From: Pseudomonas sp. DNDY-54
Lineage (GTDB): Bacteria; Pseudomonadota; Gammaproteobacteria; Pseudomonadales; Pseudomonadaceae
Direction of reading: 5' to 3'
Assembly: GCF_019880365.1 (NCBI RefSeq)
Contig: NZ_CP082271.1
Span: 4,030,001-4,094,000 of the forward strand
Length of the DNA stretch: 64,000 nucleotides
The notes under the pieces were generated by a model that searched no databases, had not been told where the DNA came from, and worked only from the letters and a program-made list of their open reading frames with translations. Numbering within the stretch: the stretch's first letter is position 1; each line of letters opens with the position of its first letter. Both the position numbers and the translations under genes were made by a program. Shown in pieces: positions 39,437-48,573 of the stretch.

Positions 39437-40069
39437 TCAGTGCAGGCCCTGAATGTAGCTCGACAGGGCTTCGATGTCCTTGTTGCTCAGCTTCGATGCG
39501 ATGGTGCGCATGATCGCCGTATCGCCATCATTGGTGCGGCTGCCTTCACGGAAATCGGTCAGCTGCTTAGCCGTGTAAGCGGCGTGTTGGCCACCCAGTT
39601 GTGGGAAACCCGCCAGATCGTTACCAACACCGTTCGGCGCGTGACAGCCAGTGCAGGACGGCATGCCCAGATCCAGCTTGCCGCCGCGGTAGAGCTTCTC
39701 GCCCTGCGAGACCAGTGCCGGATCTGCCATACCCACTGTCAGCTTCTGGCTGGCAAAGTATGCAGCGATATCGGCGAGGTCTTGATCACTGTAGGGATCG
39801 AGCATGCCGGTCATTTCCAGCACCTTGCGCCCAACGCCTTCCGGCGCTCCGGGGGTGCTGCCGGCCTTGATGTCCTGTAACTGCTTGAACAGATAGCTCT
39901 CGCCTTGACCTGCCAGTTTAGGGAAGTTTGGTGCGGCACTGTTGCCATCGGCCCCGTGGCACGCGCCACAGACTGCAACCTTTTCCTGACCGGCTTCGGC
40001 ATTTCCAGCCGCTTGGGCGATACCGGTGATGCCAAGGGTCAACAGCAGACTCACGAGTACTTTGTTCAT
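39437..40069 (-). CDS. cc4: dihaem cytochrome c4
   Basis: A 210-residue periplasmic protein with a signal peptide (MNKVLVSLLLTLGITGIAQA) and two class I cytochrome c domains. Haem sites are CGACH (about residues 36-40) and CTGCH (about 138-142); axial Met candidates lie in TGMLDPY and ADPALV/TAIMRTIA. Cytochrome c4 feeds electrons to terminal oxidases, notably cbb3 types, in Pseudomonas. ATG at 40069 starts the signal peptide; four upstream codons are rejected. Unlike the P. aeruginosa order I recall, no second small cytochrome gene follows towards engB. Confidence 0.94.
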   Translation of the reverse strand: MNKVLVSLLLTLGITGIAQAAGNAEAGQEKVAVCGACHGADGNSAAPNFPKLAGQGESYLFKQLQDIKAGSTPGAPEGVGRKVLEMTGMLDPYSDQDLADIAAYFASQKLTVGMADPALVSQGEKLYRGGKLDLGMPSCTGCHAPNGVGNDLAGFPQLGGQHAAYTAKQLTDFREGSRTNDGDTAIMRTIASKLSNKDIEALSSYIQGLH

Positions 40070-40332
40070 CAGCTCATCCAACTACGGCTAAGGGTTTGAA
40101 AGGAATTCTCTTATTCGGCAGCCTGGCCGCTTGGGCCCCGGCAGTGCTCGTTAGAAGGCGGCTACTGGTCGGTGTTATACAAGCGCTACCGGAAGCTCTA
40201 TCGCAGCTGATAAGGCCCACTCGGCGAGCTCGTTTTAGACCAAAGCGCACACAAAATCTGCGGCATTATATACTGGCGGTACTGAAACGGAAATGAACCA
40301 TTGCCGCACCCCGCGCACTCACCGGAACCCCC

Positions 40333-40992
40333 ATGCTACCCAAGAACCCGATCCTCGGCCTATGCCAGCAAGCCACCTTCATGACCAGCGCCGCCAAGGT
40401 CGACCAATGCCCGGCTGACGAGGGCCTTGAAGTCGCGTTCGCCGGCCGATCGAACGCGGGCAAGTCCAGTGCGCTGAATACCCTGACGCATGCCAGTCTC
40501 GCGCGAACCTCCAAGACGCCCGGCCGCACCCAGCTGCTCAACTTCTTTCGCCTGGACGATAACCATCGTTTGGTCGATCTCCCTGGCTACGGCTATGCGA
40601 AGGTTCCGATTCCGCTGAAGCAGCACTGGCAGCGTCACCTGGAAGCCTACCTGAGCAGCCGCGAAAGCCTTGCCGGGGTTTTCCTCATGATGGATATCCG
40701 CCATCCACTCACTGAGTTCGACCGCATGATGCTCGACTGGTCGAACGCCAGCGAGATGCCGCTACATATACTGTTGACGAAGTCAGACAAGCTTGCCTTT
40801 GGTGCTGCGAAAAACGCGCTCCTGGCAATTCAGCGCGACATCCGTAAAGGCTGGGGAGATGGCGTAAGCGTCCAGCTGTTCTCCGCACCAAAGCGCCAGG
40901 GTGTCGAGGAAGCCCAACTGGTGCTGGCGCAGCTACTTGGAATGGTGGGCGAAGAGGCTGGCGAGACCGACGACGACCAATCGCAGGCCTGA
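40333..40992 (+). CDS. engB: ribosome biogenesis GTPase EngB/YihA (YsxC)
   Basis: A 219-residue GTPase. G-motifs are visible: P-loop GRSNAGKSS (about 37-45), a switch region (KTPGRTQLLNFF), DLPGYGYAKV (G3) and LLTKSDKL (G4). The family acts in assembly of the large ribosomal subunit. The start MLPKNPILGLCQQATFMTSA gives the expected family length. It is divergent from cytochrome c4 and convergent with gcvP. Confidence 0.95.
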   Translation: MLPKNPILGLCQQATFMTSAAKVDQCPADEGLEVAFAGRSNAGKSSALNTLTHASLARTSKTPGRTQLLNFFRLDDNHRLVDLPGYGYAKVPIPLKQHWQRHLEAYLSSRESLAGVFLMMDIRHPLTEFDRMMLDWSNASEMPLHILLTKSDKLAFGAAKNALLAIQRDIRKGWGDGVSVQLFSAPKRQGVEEAQLVLAQLLGMVGEEAGETDDDQSQA

Positions 40993-41009
40993 CCCGTCGA
41001 CCTGCAACG

Positions 41010-41042
41010 CACCCGCTCTGGCTAGCTCGCACAGAGCGGGTG
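41010..41042. terminator. hairpin between convergent engB and gcvP
   Basis: CACCCGCTCTG / CAGAGCGGGTG, an 11-bp perfect stem with an 11-base loop, lies between the stop codons of engB and gcvP. No run of T follows on either strand, so it may stop transcription weakly or just protect 3' ends. Confidence 0.6.
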
Positions 41043-41051
41043 TATCAACCG

Positions 41052-43928
41052 TTATTCGCGATAATCCTCAATCGGTACGCATGCACAGAACAGGTTGCGG
41101 TCGCCGAAGACGTTATCGACCCGATTCACCGCCGGCCAATACTTGTGCGCCTGGGCATGAGCGCTTGGGGTCACCCCTTCAGCGATGCTGTAGGGACGAT
41201 CCCACGGGTTTATCACGTCGGCTAGGGTATGCGGCGCACGCACCAGCGGGTTGTCCTCTGCCGGCCAGCCACCGTCTTGTACCTTTGCGATCTCGGCACG
41301 AATGCTCAACATCGCCTCGACGAAACGGTCAAGCTCCGCCTTCGATTCGCTTTCGGTAGGCTCGATCATCAACGTACCGGGCACCGGAAACGACATGGTC
41401 GGCGCGTGGAAGCCGTAGTCGATCAGGCGCTTGGCGACGTCTTCTTCCGTAATGCCAGTCTGCGCCTTGAGCGGTCGCAGATCGATGATGCACTCATGTG
41501 CCACGCGCCCGTTGCGGCCACTGTAGAGCACCGGAAAGGCGTCGCTCAGACGCATCGCCAGGTAGTTCGCGCTGAGAATCGCGACCTCTGTAGCGTCGCG
41601 CAGCTGCGGCCCCATCATGGCGATGTACATCCAACTGATCGGGAGGATGCTCGCGCTGCCCCAGGGCGCCGCACTGACCGCGCCGTTCTCTGGATTCGGA
41701 CCTTGTAGCTCAATCACAGGATGGTTAGAGACGAAGGGCTGCAGATGCGCTTTGATGCCGATTGGGCCCATGCCTGGACCGCCACCACCGTGCGGGATGC
41801 AGAAGGTTTTGTGCAGATTCATGTGCGAGACGTCGGCGCCAATATCCGCCGGCCGCGCCAGACCGACCTGAGCGTTGAGGTTGGCACCATCCATGTAGAC
41901 CTGACCGCCTTGTGCATGAATCGCTTCGCAGATTTCGCGAATCCCTTCCTCATACACGCCGTGAGTCGACGGATAGGTGATCATCAGGCATGACAGCTTG
42001 TCGCCCGCCTCCATCGCTTTGCTTTTGAGGTCTTCCAGATCGACGTTGCCCGCCTTGTCGCACTCAACGATGACCACACGCATGCTGACCATCTGCGCTG
42101 AGGCAGGGTTGGTTCCATGCGCCGACGACGGGATCAGACAGATATCACGCTGACGTTCGCCACGACTCTCATGGTATTTGCGAATCGCGACCAGCCCGGC
42201 GTATTCGCCCTGGGCGCCTGAGTTCGGCTGCATCGAGATCGCATCGAAACCGGTAATCGCGCAGAGCCACGCTTCCAGCTCGTCGATCATCAGCTTATAA
42301 CCCTGCGCCTGCTCCTGCGGTGCGAACGGATGCAGGTTGGCAAACTCCGGCCAGGTGATGGGAATCATCTCGCTGGTGGCGTTGAGCTTCATGGTGCAGG
42401 AGCCAAGCGGGATCATCGCCTGGTTCAGCGCCAGATCCTTGTTCTCGAGCTGTTTGAGGTAACGCAACATCTCGGTTTCGCTGTGATGCGTATTGAACAC
42501 CGGATGCGTCAGATAACCACTGCTGCGTTGCAGTACGGCCGGGATACCGCTGGCGATGTCGCCGGCATCCAGTTTCGCAATGTCGAGCCCGTGGTCCGCG
42601 CCGAGGAATACGGCGAGCAGCTGTTCAACGGTCTGCTCGGTGCAGGTTTCATCAAGGCTGACACCCAACTTGCCGCGACCGAGGATGCGCAAGTTGATCC
42701 GCGCGGCCTTGGCGCTTTCGACGATAGCAGTCTGTGCGCCACCCACCTCAAGGGTCAGGGTATCGAAGAAATGCTGATTGACGCGCTTGATGCCGTGCTG
42801 CTCCAGCGCGCTGGCCAGGATAGACGTCAGACGATGAGTGCGCTGAGCAATACGCTTGAGGCCCTCCGGCCCGTGATAGACCGCGTAGCAGCTGGCGATG
42901 TTAGCCAGCAGTACCTGCGCGGTGCAGATGTTGGAGTTGGCCTTTTCACGGCGAATATGTTGTTCGCGCGTCTGCAGGGCCATGCGCAGCGCCGTATTGC
43001 CACGCGCATCTTTCGAGACGCCGATGATGCGACCCGGCATTGCCCGCTTGAACGCATCGCGCGTCGCAAAGTAAGCCGCATGCGGGCCGCCGTAGCCCAT
43101 CGGCACGCCGAAACGCTGTGTCGAACCGAGCACCACGTCCGCCCCCAGCTCACCAGGCGGCGTCAGCAGCAGCAAACTCAGCAGGTCCGCCGCCACGCAG
43201 GCCAACGCCTGCTTGGCGTGCAACGCCTCGATCGCGGGACGGAGGTCGCGGATCTCGCCATGAGTATCCGGGTATTGCAGCAGTGCGCCGAAAATATCCT
43301 GTGAAGCGATATCCTCGACCGCACCCACGACCAGTTCGAAGCCAAAGGCTTCGGCTCGGGTCTGCACGACCGATAGGGTTTGGGGATGGCAGTTCTCATC
43401 AACAAAGAAGCTGTTGCTCTTGCTCTTGGCCACGCGCCGCGCGAGGGTCATGGCCTCTGCCGCCGCGGTCGCCTCATCGAGCAAGGAGGCGTTGGCCAGA
43501 TCCAGGCCGGTCAGGTCGATGGTCAGTTGCTGGAAATTCAGCAACGCTTCCAGTCGCCCCTGGGCGATCTCTGGTTGGTACGGCGTGTACGCCGTATACC
43601 AACCCGGATTTTCCAGCACGTTGCGCAGGATGACCGGCGGCGTGATGGTGCCGTGGTAACCCATCCCAATCAGGCTCGTCCAGAGCTGGTTCTGCTCGGC
43701 ATAGCTGCGCAGCCGCGCCAGCGCGTCCTGTTCATCCAGCGCGGGCGGCAACGCGAGCTCGCCTTGCAGGCGGATCGCCGGCGGCACGGTTTGCTCGACC
43801 AGCTGTGCGCGACTGGACAACCCCAGTGCGTCGAGCATGGCTTGCTGCTCAGACGCATCGGGACCAAGGTGACGACGCAAGAAAGCGTCAGGCTGCTGAA
43901 GCTGGGAAAGGCGCGGTACCTGTGACAT
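41052..43928 (-). CDS. gcvP: glycine dehydrogenase (decarboxylating) GcvP
   Basis: A 958-residue PLP enzyme, the P-protein of the glycine cleavage system, which decarboxylates glycine and passes the aminomethyl group to the lipoyl arm of GcvH. The PLP-binding Lys is in HMNLHKTFCIPHGGGGPGMG (about residue 707). The glycine-rich signature and the N-terminal FLRRHLGPD are as in the family. ATG at 43928 (MSQVPRLSQL) is taken; the frame to 44000 runs into the structured leader. It is last in gcvT-gcvH-gcvP, with nested hairpins between gcvH and gcvP. Confidence 0.97.
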   Translation of the reverse strand: MSQVPRLSQLQQPDAFLRRHLGPDASEQQAMLDALGLSSRAQLVEQTVPPAIRLQGELALPPALDEQDALARLRSYAEQNQLWTSLIGMGYHGTITPPVILRNVLENPGWYTAYTPYQPEIAQGRLEALLNFQQLTIDLTGLDLANASLLDEATAAAEAMTLARRVAKSKSNSFFVDENCHPQTLSVVQTRAEAFGFELVVGAVEDIASQDIFGALLQYPDTHGEIRDLRPAIEALHAKQALACVAADLLSLLLLTPPGELGADVVLGSTQRFGVPMGYGGPHAAYFATRDAFKRAMPGRIIGVSKDARGNTALRMALQTREQHIRREKANSNICTAQVLLANIASCYAVYHGPEGLKRIAQRTHRLTSILASALEQHGIKRVNQHFFDTLTLEVGGAQTAIVESAKAARINLRILGRGKLGVSLDETCTEQTVEQLLAVFLGADHGLDIAKLDAGDIASGIPAVLQRSSGYLTHPVFNTHHSETEMLRYLKQLENKDLALNQAMIPLGSCTMKLNATSEMIPITWPEFANLHPFAPQEQAQGYKLMIDELEAWLCAITGFDAISMQPNSGAQGEYAGLVAIRKYHESRGERQRDICLIPSSAHGTNPASAQMVSMRVVIVECDKAGNVDLEDLKSKAMEAGDKLSCLMITYPSTHGVYEEGIREICEAIHAQGGQVYMDGANLNAQVGLARPADIGADVSHMNLHKTFCIPHGGGGPGMGPIGIKAHLQPFVSNHPVIELQGPNPENGAVSAAPWGSASILPISWMYIAMMGPQLRDATEVAILSANYLAMRLSDAFPVLYSGRNGRVAHECIIDLRPLKAQTGITEEDVAKRLIDYGFHAPTMSFPVPGTLMIEPTESESKAELDRFVEAMLSIRAEIAKVQDGGWPAEDNPLVRAPHTLADVINPWDRPYSIAEGVTPSAHAQAHKYWPAVNRVDNVFGDRNLFCACVPIEDYRE

Positions 43929-43951
43929 CACTGCTCTCTCGAAAAATGACA

Positions 43952-44017
43952 AAGCCCCGGAAAACAAGACGGGAAAACGAGCGACTCGTTTTCTCCGCAA
44001 CCTGCATTACGGGGCTT
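43952..44017 (-). promoter_or_regulatory. nested hairpins between gcvH and gcvP
   Basis: The outer stem AAGCCCCG (43952-43959) / CGGGGCTT (44010-44017) encloses an inner perfect stem AAAACGAG / CTCGTTTT with loop CGA (43974-43992). On the minus strand the outer stem is followed by TGTCATTTTT, 24 bp before the gcvP ATG. This resembles a terminator-attenuator or RNA processing structure. It does not show glycine-aptamer conserved bases. Confidence 0.55.
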
Positions 44018-44032
44018 CAAGATGGGGAACGC

Positions 44033-44422
44033 TTAGGCGTCAGCGTCGCAGGAGGCCTTGTAGCCGTCTGCGTCGAGCAGCTTGTCCAGTTCCGCGGCAT
44101 CATTCGGCTGAAGGCGGAAAAACCAGCTGCCGTAGGGTTCGGTGTTGACCACCTCAGGGGAGTCGGTCAGCTGCTCGTTAATCGCGACCACTTCCCCTGA
44201 GATGGGTGCGTAGATATCCGAAGCAGCCTTGACTGACTCCACCACGCCTGCCTGCTGCCCGGCGGTGAGCTGCTGGCCCACTTCAGGAAGCTCAACATAT
44301 ACCACGTCACCCAAGGCTTCCTGGGCGTGATCGGAGATACCGACGGTCACACTGCCGTCCGTTTCCAGGCGAGCCCACTCATGGCTGGCGGCGTAACGCA
44401 AATCGCTGGGAATGTCGCTCAT
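44033..44422 (-). CDS. gcvH: glycine cleavage system H protein
   Basis: A 129-residue lipoyl-carrier protein. The lipoyl-attachment Lys is residue 65 in VESVKAASDIYAP, with the family pattern RYAASHEWARLE near the N-terminus and SWFFRLQPND near the C-terminus. It shuttles the aminomethyl group between GcvP and GcvT and is reoxidised by lipoamide dehydrogenase, which is not encoded here. It lies 82 bp downstream of gcvT and about 100 bp upstream of gcvP. Confidence 0.97.
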   Translation of the reverse strand: MSDIPSDLRYAASHEWARLETDGSVTVGISDHAQEALGDVVYVELPEVGQQLTAGQQAGVVESVKAASDIYAPISGEVVAINEQLTDSPEVVNTEPYGSWFFRLQPNDAAELDKLLDADGYKASCDADA

Positions 44423-44504
44423 CTGTGTGTCCTCAAAAAAGCTGTCGGTTTACGGGCACGATGCCGGCCTGGCCGCCCGCGGCTAAGATGCTGTCGACTC
44501 GAAT

Positions 44505-45587
44505 CTACACCAGTACTTTGCCGTGACGCACGAAAGTCGGCTGCACTACGCGCACGGGATACCACTTCCCGCGGATTTCCACCTCAGCCCGGTCACCGGC
44601 ACCCGCCGGAACCCGCGCAAGCGCGATGGCCTTGCCAAGCGTAGGCGAAAAACTGCCGCTGGTGATCTCCCCTTCGCCGACGCCGTTCACTCGGACGGTC
44701 TGGTGAGCACGCAAAACTCCACGCTCCTCGAGCACAAGCCCCACCAGCTTCGGCAGATCGCTTTGGACCTTCTGGTTTTCGAGCGCCGCACGGCCGATGA
44801 AGTCACGCTCCGCCGGTTCCCACGCCACGGTCCAGCCCATATTGGCCTGCAGCGGGGAAACGTCCTCAGTCATGTCCTGCCCATAGAGGTTCAAGCCCGC
44901 TTCCAGGCGCAGCGTATCGCGCGCACCCAGACCGATCGGTGAGATACCGGCGCCGACCAGCTCGCTGAGGAAGTAGGGCGCCTGATCAGCCGGCAGGATG
45001 ATCTCCAGACCGTCTTCGCCGGTATAGCCAGTGCGGCCAATAAACCAATCGCCAACGGCGCGACCGTGAAAGGGTTTGAGTTCCTGGATCATCGCGGCAC
45101 GTGGCTGATCGACCAGCTCGGCAGTCTTGGCGCGAGCATGCGGCCCCTGGATGGCTAGCATGGCCAGCTCTGGGCGTTCAGTTACCTCAACAGTGAAGCC
45201 TTCGGTCCGAGCCTGCATCCAGGCCAGATCTTTGTCACGTGTACTGGCATTAACGACCAGGCGATAGCCCCAGTCCGTGAGATATACGATCAGATCATCC
45301 ACAACGCCGCCACGCTCGTTGAGCATCGCCGTATAGAGCGCTTTGCCAACCTGGGTGAGGCGGTTCACATCATTGGCCAGCAGGCGCTGCAGATAGGACT
45401 TGGCGTCTTCGCCCGCCACGTCTACCACCGTCATGTGGGAGACGTCGAATACTCCACAGTCACGTCGCACCTGATGATGTTCTTCTACCTGAGAGCCGTA
45501 ATGCAGCGGCATGTCCCAGCCGCCGAAATCAACCATCTTGGCGCCAAGTGCGAGGTGCTGATCGTAGAGGGGAGTACGCTGACCCAT
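44505..45587 (-). CDS. gcvT: aminomethyltransferase GcvT
   Basis: A 360-residue tetrahydrofolate-dependent T-protein releasing ammonia and methylene-THF. Family sequence is seen at the N-terminus (TPLYDQHLALGAKMVDFGGWDMPLHYGSQ), in CGVFDVSHMTVVDVAG, in the folate-site region (GYTGEDGLEIILP) and near the C-terminus. ATG at 45587 follows AAGGAG. It is the first gene of gcvT-gcvH-gcvP. Upstream (45588-45728) I see a short inverted repeat GTCGA/TCGAC but no riboswitch. Confidence 0.97.
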   Translation of the reverse strand: MGQRTPLYDQHLALGAKMVDFGGWDMPLHYGSQVEEHHQVRRDCGVFDVSHMTVVDVAGEDAKSYLQRLLANDVNRLTQVGKALYTAMLNERGGVVDDLIVYLTDWGYRLVVNASTRDKDLAWMQARTEGFTVEVTERPELAMLAIQGPHARAKTAELVDQPRAAMIQELKPFHGRAVGDWFIGRTGYTGEDGLEIILPADQAPYFLSELVGAGISPIGLGARDTLRLEAGLNLYGQDMTEDVSPLQANMGWTVAWEPAERDFIGRAALENQKVQSDLPKLVGLVLEERGVLRAHQTVRVNGVGEGEITSGSFSPTLGKAIALARVPAGAGDRAEVEIRGKWYPVRVVQPTFVRHGKVLV

Positions 45588-45728
45588 GGGTTTCTCCTTC
45601 CGGGCAGGTCGCCTAAGCGGCGTGGGTGAAGCCTATTGGTGTCGAACAGAAGGCTCGACGATTTTTGGATGGCGCGCATTGTAGCCCCAAGGTCGTAGCA
45701 GGTCACGGCGAGGCCGATGGAACAGCCG

Positions 45729-47345
45729 TCAGCCGACTCGCCGGGCCGAGCGGCGGATCAGCAGAATGACCGGCAGCAGCCCGACCAACACCAATGTCAG
45801 TGCCGGCAACGCGGCGCGTGCCCACTCGCCCTCGCTTGTCATTTCGAAGATCCTCACCGACAGCGTGTCCCAACCAAACGGCCGCATCAGCAGCGTAGCC
45901 GGCATTTCTTTCAGAACATCAACGAAGACCAACAAGGCAGCGCTCAGCGTGCCGGGCACCAGGAGCGGCAGATAGACCCGGAAGAACAGCGCAGGCCCGC
46001 CAACACCGAGACTGCGAGACGCTTGCGGCAGCGAAGGGCGAATCCGCGCCAGCGCGCTTTCGAGCGGCCCAAATGCCACCGCCATGAAGCGGATCAGATA
46101 GGCCAGCAACAGCGCGCCCAGGCTCCCGAGCAGGATCGGCTTACCGGCCCCGCCAAGCCATGTGGACAACGGTATGACTAGCTCACGATCAAGGTAGCTG
46201 AATGCAAGCATGATCGACACCGCGAGCACCGATCCTGGCAGCGCATAGCCCAGGTTCGACAATCCGACCGCCGATTTTACCGAGCGTACCGGCGCCTGAC
46301 GCCGTGCAAAGGCGAGCAGCAACGCAACCCCAACCGTGATGAAGGCAGCCAGACCCCCCAGATAAAGCGTATGCAGAATGAGCCCGGTGTAGCGCTCGTC
46401 AAAATCGAATCGCCCGCGCTGCCAGAGCCAGACCAGCAGCTGCATCACGGGAATGACGAAGGCGCAGAGAAACACCAGGCCACACCAGCTGCTTGCAGCG
46501 AAGGCTTTAAAGCCGCGAAGGCGATACAGCACAGCGGAGCGCGCCCGATCGTTAGCCGGCCTGGCAGCACCACGAGCGCGGCGCTCACCGTATAGCACCA
46601 GCATCACTGCCAACAGCAGCAAGCTAGCGAGCTGAGTCGCGCTGGTCAGACTGAAAAAGCCGTACCAGGTCTTGTAGATCGCGGTTGTGAACGTGTCGAA
46701 ATTGAATACCGCGACAGCGCCGAAATCAGCCAGCGTCTCCATCAGCGCCAGCGCCAGACCGGCGCCTATCGCAGGGCGTGCCATGGGTAGCGCGACACGC
46801 CAGAAAGCCTTCCAAGGTGACTGCCCAAGGACTCGAGCCGCCTCCATCAACCCCTTGCCCTGAGCGATAAAGGCCGAACGGGCGAGCAGGTATACGTAGG
46901 GGTAAAACACCAGCACCAAAACGACAATCACCCCACCGGTGGAGCGCACCCCGGGAAAACGCACCCCGCTGCCGAACCACTCGCGGGCCAGCGTTTGCAC
47001 CGGGCCTGAAAAGTCCAACAGGCCAATAAAGACGAATGCGAGCACATAAGCGGGAATCGCAAAGGGCAGCATCAATGCCCAGTCCAGCCAGCGTCGCCCG
47101 GGGAATTCGCACAGCGAAGTCAGCCACGCCAGGCTGACCCCAAGCACGATGACCCCAGTACCGACGCCTAATACCAGCGTCAACGTGTTACGTAACAAAC
47201 GCGGCATCTGGGTTTGCCAGAGGTGCGACCAGATACCGGTGTCGATATCACTCCAGCTGAACAACAGAACGCTCAGCGGCAGCAACACCAGCGCGGCGAC
47301 TGCAAATGTGATGGGGTACCAGCGGCGCTCGACGGGGTGGGACAC
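45729..47345 (-). CDS. ferric iron-type ABC transporter permease
   Basis: A 538-residue inner-membrane protein with about twelve helices in two homologous halves, the FbpB/SfuB architecture. The EAA-loop signatures are EAARVLGQSPWKAFWRVALPMARPAI (about 166-191) and, in the second half, QASRSLGVGGPALFFRVYLPLLVPGT. It accepts iron from the periplasmic protein encoded upstream. No ATPase gene lies on either side, so the ATP-binding subunit must be elsewhere. A strong hairpin separates it from the binding-protein gene. Confidence 0.92.
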   Translation of the reverse strand: MSHPVERRWYPITFAVAALVLLPLSVLLFSWSDIDTGIWSHLWQTQMPRLLRNTLTLVLGVGTGVIVLGVSLAWLTSLCEFPGRRWLDWALMLPFAIPAYVLAFVFIGLLDFSGPVQTLAREWFGSGVRFPGVRSTGGVIVVLVLVFYPYVYLLARSAFIAQGKGLMEAARVLGQSPWKAFWRVALPMARPAIGAGLALALMETLADFGAVAVFNFDTFTTAIYKTWYGFFSLTSATQLASLLLLAVMLVLYGERRARGAARPANDRARSAVLYRLRGFKAFAASSWCGLVFLCAFVIPVMQLLVWLWQRGRFDFDERYTGLILHTLYLGGLAAFITVGVALLLAFARRQAPVRSVKSAVGLSNLGYALPGSVLAVSIMLAFSYLDRELVIPLSTWLGGAGKPILLGSLGALLLAYLIRFMAVAFGPLESALARIRPSLPQASRSLGVGGPALFFRVYLPLLVPGTLSAALLVFVDVLKEMPATLLMRPFGWDTLSVRIFEMTSEGEWARAALPALTLVLVGLLPVILLIRRSARRVG

Positions 47346-47358
47346 TCAGGCCTCGAAA

Positions 47359-47394
47359 GCAAAAAAGACAACGCCCCCGGCATGCCGGGGGCGT
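47359..47394 (-). terminator. terminator-like hairpin between iron binding-protein and permease genes
   Basis: ACGCCCCCGG-CATG-CCGGGGGCGT (47371-47394), followed on the minus strand by TGTCTTTTTTGC, is a full rho-independent terminator. It lies between the binding-protein stop and the permease start, so the binding protein is probably expressed in excess, with read-through to the permease. Confidence 0.88.
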
Positions 47395-47464
47395 CGAGTA
47401 TAACGGCTGCGCAAATTAGGTCAGCCTTGTCGTGAGCGCTCGCTGCCGGACGCTCCCAGAACCG

Positions 47465-48466
47465 TCAGTTCCAGCCGGCGCGATCCATTAGCATGATTGC
47501 CTCGGCCTGCCGCTTGCCAGCAATCTCGACCGGGATTGTGTCTGCCTTGAACTCGCCCCATGCCGCAACTTCCGAGGATGGCTTCACGTCCGGATTCGCC
47601 GGGAACTCCATGTTGACGTCGGCGAAGATGCTCTGAGCCTCCGGAGTGGTCATCCATTCAACCAGTTTTTTCGCGGCGTCCGGGTGCGGCGCATGCTTGG
47701 TCAGGCCGATACCGGAAAGGTTGACGTGTACACCGCGATCCTTCTGATTCGGCCAGAACAGCTTCGCTTTCAGATCAGGGTTCTGCGCGTGCAGGCGACC
47801 GAAGTAGTAGGTGTTGACGATGCCTACGTCGCACTGACCGGCGTCTACGGCCTGAACCACGGCTGTGTCATCGGCGAACACGTCTGTAGCCAGGTTATTG
47901 ACCCAGCCCTTGATGATTTCCTCGGTCTTCTCCGCCCCGTGGGTTTCGATCATGGTCGCGGTCAGCGACTGGTTATAGACCTTCTTACTGGTACGCAGGC
48001 ACAGACGGCCTTCCCAGTTATTGTCCGCCAACGCTTCGTAGGTGGTCAGCTCACCGTCCTTGACCCGTTCAGGTGAGTAAACGATGGTCCGAGCGCGCAA
48101 CGAAAGACCGGTCCACGCATCGGTGGAGGACCGATACTGAGCGGGAATATTGTCCTTTACGATCTGAGAATTCAGCGGCTGAAGGATGCCCATCTGTTCG
48201 GCTTGCCAGAGGTTGCCGCCGTCCACCGTCAGCAGCAGATCCGCAGGGGTGTTCTCTCCCTCGGCCTTTAGGCGAGCCATCAGCGGCGCTTCCTTGTCGG
48301 TGATGAACTTGACGTTGACGCCGGTCTTGGCGGTATAGGCGTCAAACACGGGCTTGATCAGTTCGTCGATCCGCGAGGAGTAAACCACCACTTCATCGGC
48401 AGCGTGTGCAGCACTCGACAGCGCCGTGAGCGCCAGAGCGGCGAGTAAACCTTTGCTTGCCTGCAT
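47465..48466 (-). CDS. Fe(III) ABC transporter substrate-binding protein, FbpA-like
   Basis: A 333-residue periplasmic protein with a signal peptide (MQASKGLLAALALTALSSAAHA). The mature start DEVVVYSSRIDELIKPVFDAYTAKTGVNVKFIT is the FbpA/IdiA pattern, and VNTYYFGRLHAQNP holds the paired Tyr residues that coordinate ferric iron. It lies upstream of the permease gene, with a terminator-like hairpin between. A palindrome upstream may be a Fur site. Confidence 0.92.
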   Translation of the reverse strand: MQASKGLLAALALTALSSAAHAADEVVVYSSRIDELIKPVFDAYTAKTGVNVKFITDKEAPLMARLKAEGENTPADLLLTVDGGNLWQAEQMGILQPLNSQIVKDNIPAQYRSSTDAWTGLSLRARTIVYSPERVKDGELTTYEALADNNWEGRLCLRTSKKVYNQSLTATMIETHGAEKTEEIIKGWVNNLATDVFADDTAVVQAVDAGQCDVGIVNTYYFGRLHAQNPDLKAKLFWPNQKDRGVHVNLSGIGLTKHAPHPDAAKKLVEWMTTPEAQSIFADVNMEFPANPDVKPSSEVAAWGEFKADTIPVEIAGKRQAEAIMLMDRAGWN

Positions 48467-48507
48467 GGATCAGCCTCTTTTCAATTGTTGAACGAGGCTA
48501 AATAGTA

Positions 48508-48522
48508 GTGAATGTCATTTAC
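48508..48522 (-). promoter_or_regulatory. possible Fur box upstream of the iron-binding protein gene
   Basis: GTGAATG-T-CATTTAC is a near-perfect inverted repeat (6 of 7 pairs) in AT-rich DNA 42 bp before the ATG at 48466. It has the size and AT character of half-overlapping Fur elements, and iron repression would fit the gene, but the match to the Fur consensus is only partial. Confidence 0.35.
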
Positions 48523-48573
48523 TTTCTCAACGCGACAATTCGCGCAGGCACCGAAGCCAACTGAACGATGGAC

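Noticed and set aside
40096..40296. Short frame between cytochrome c4 and engB.
   Set aside because: Composition is basic and shuffled with no Shine-Dalgarno; the space is needed for two divergent promoters.
43929..44032. Glycine riboswitch between gcvH and gcvP.
   Set aside because: Nested stems are clear, but the conserved glycine-aptamer core is missing, so only a generic regulatory structure is claimed.
45588..45728. Glycine riboswitch upstream of gcvT.
   Set aside because: The conserved aptamer bases are not seen; only a short GTCGA/TCGAC hairpin is present.
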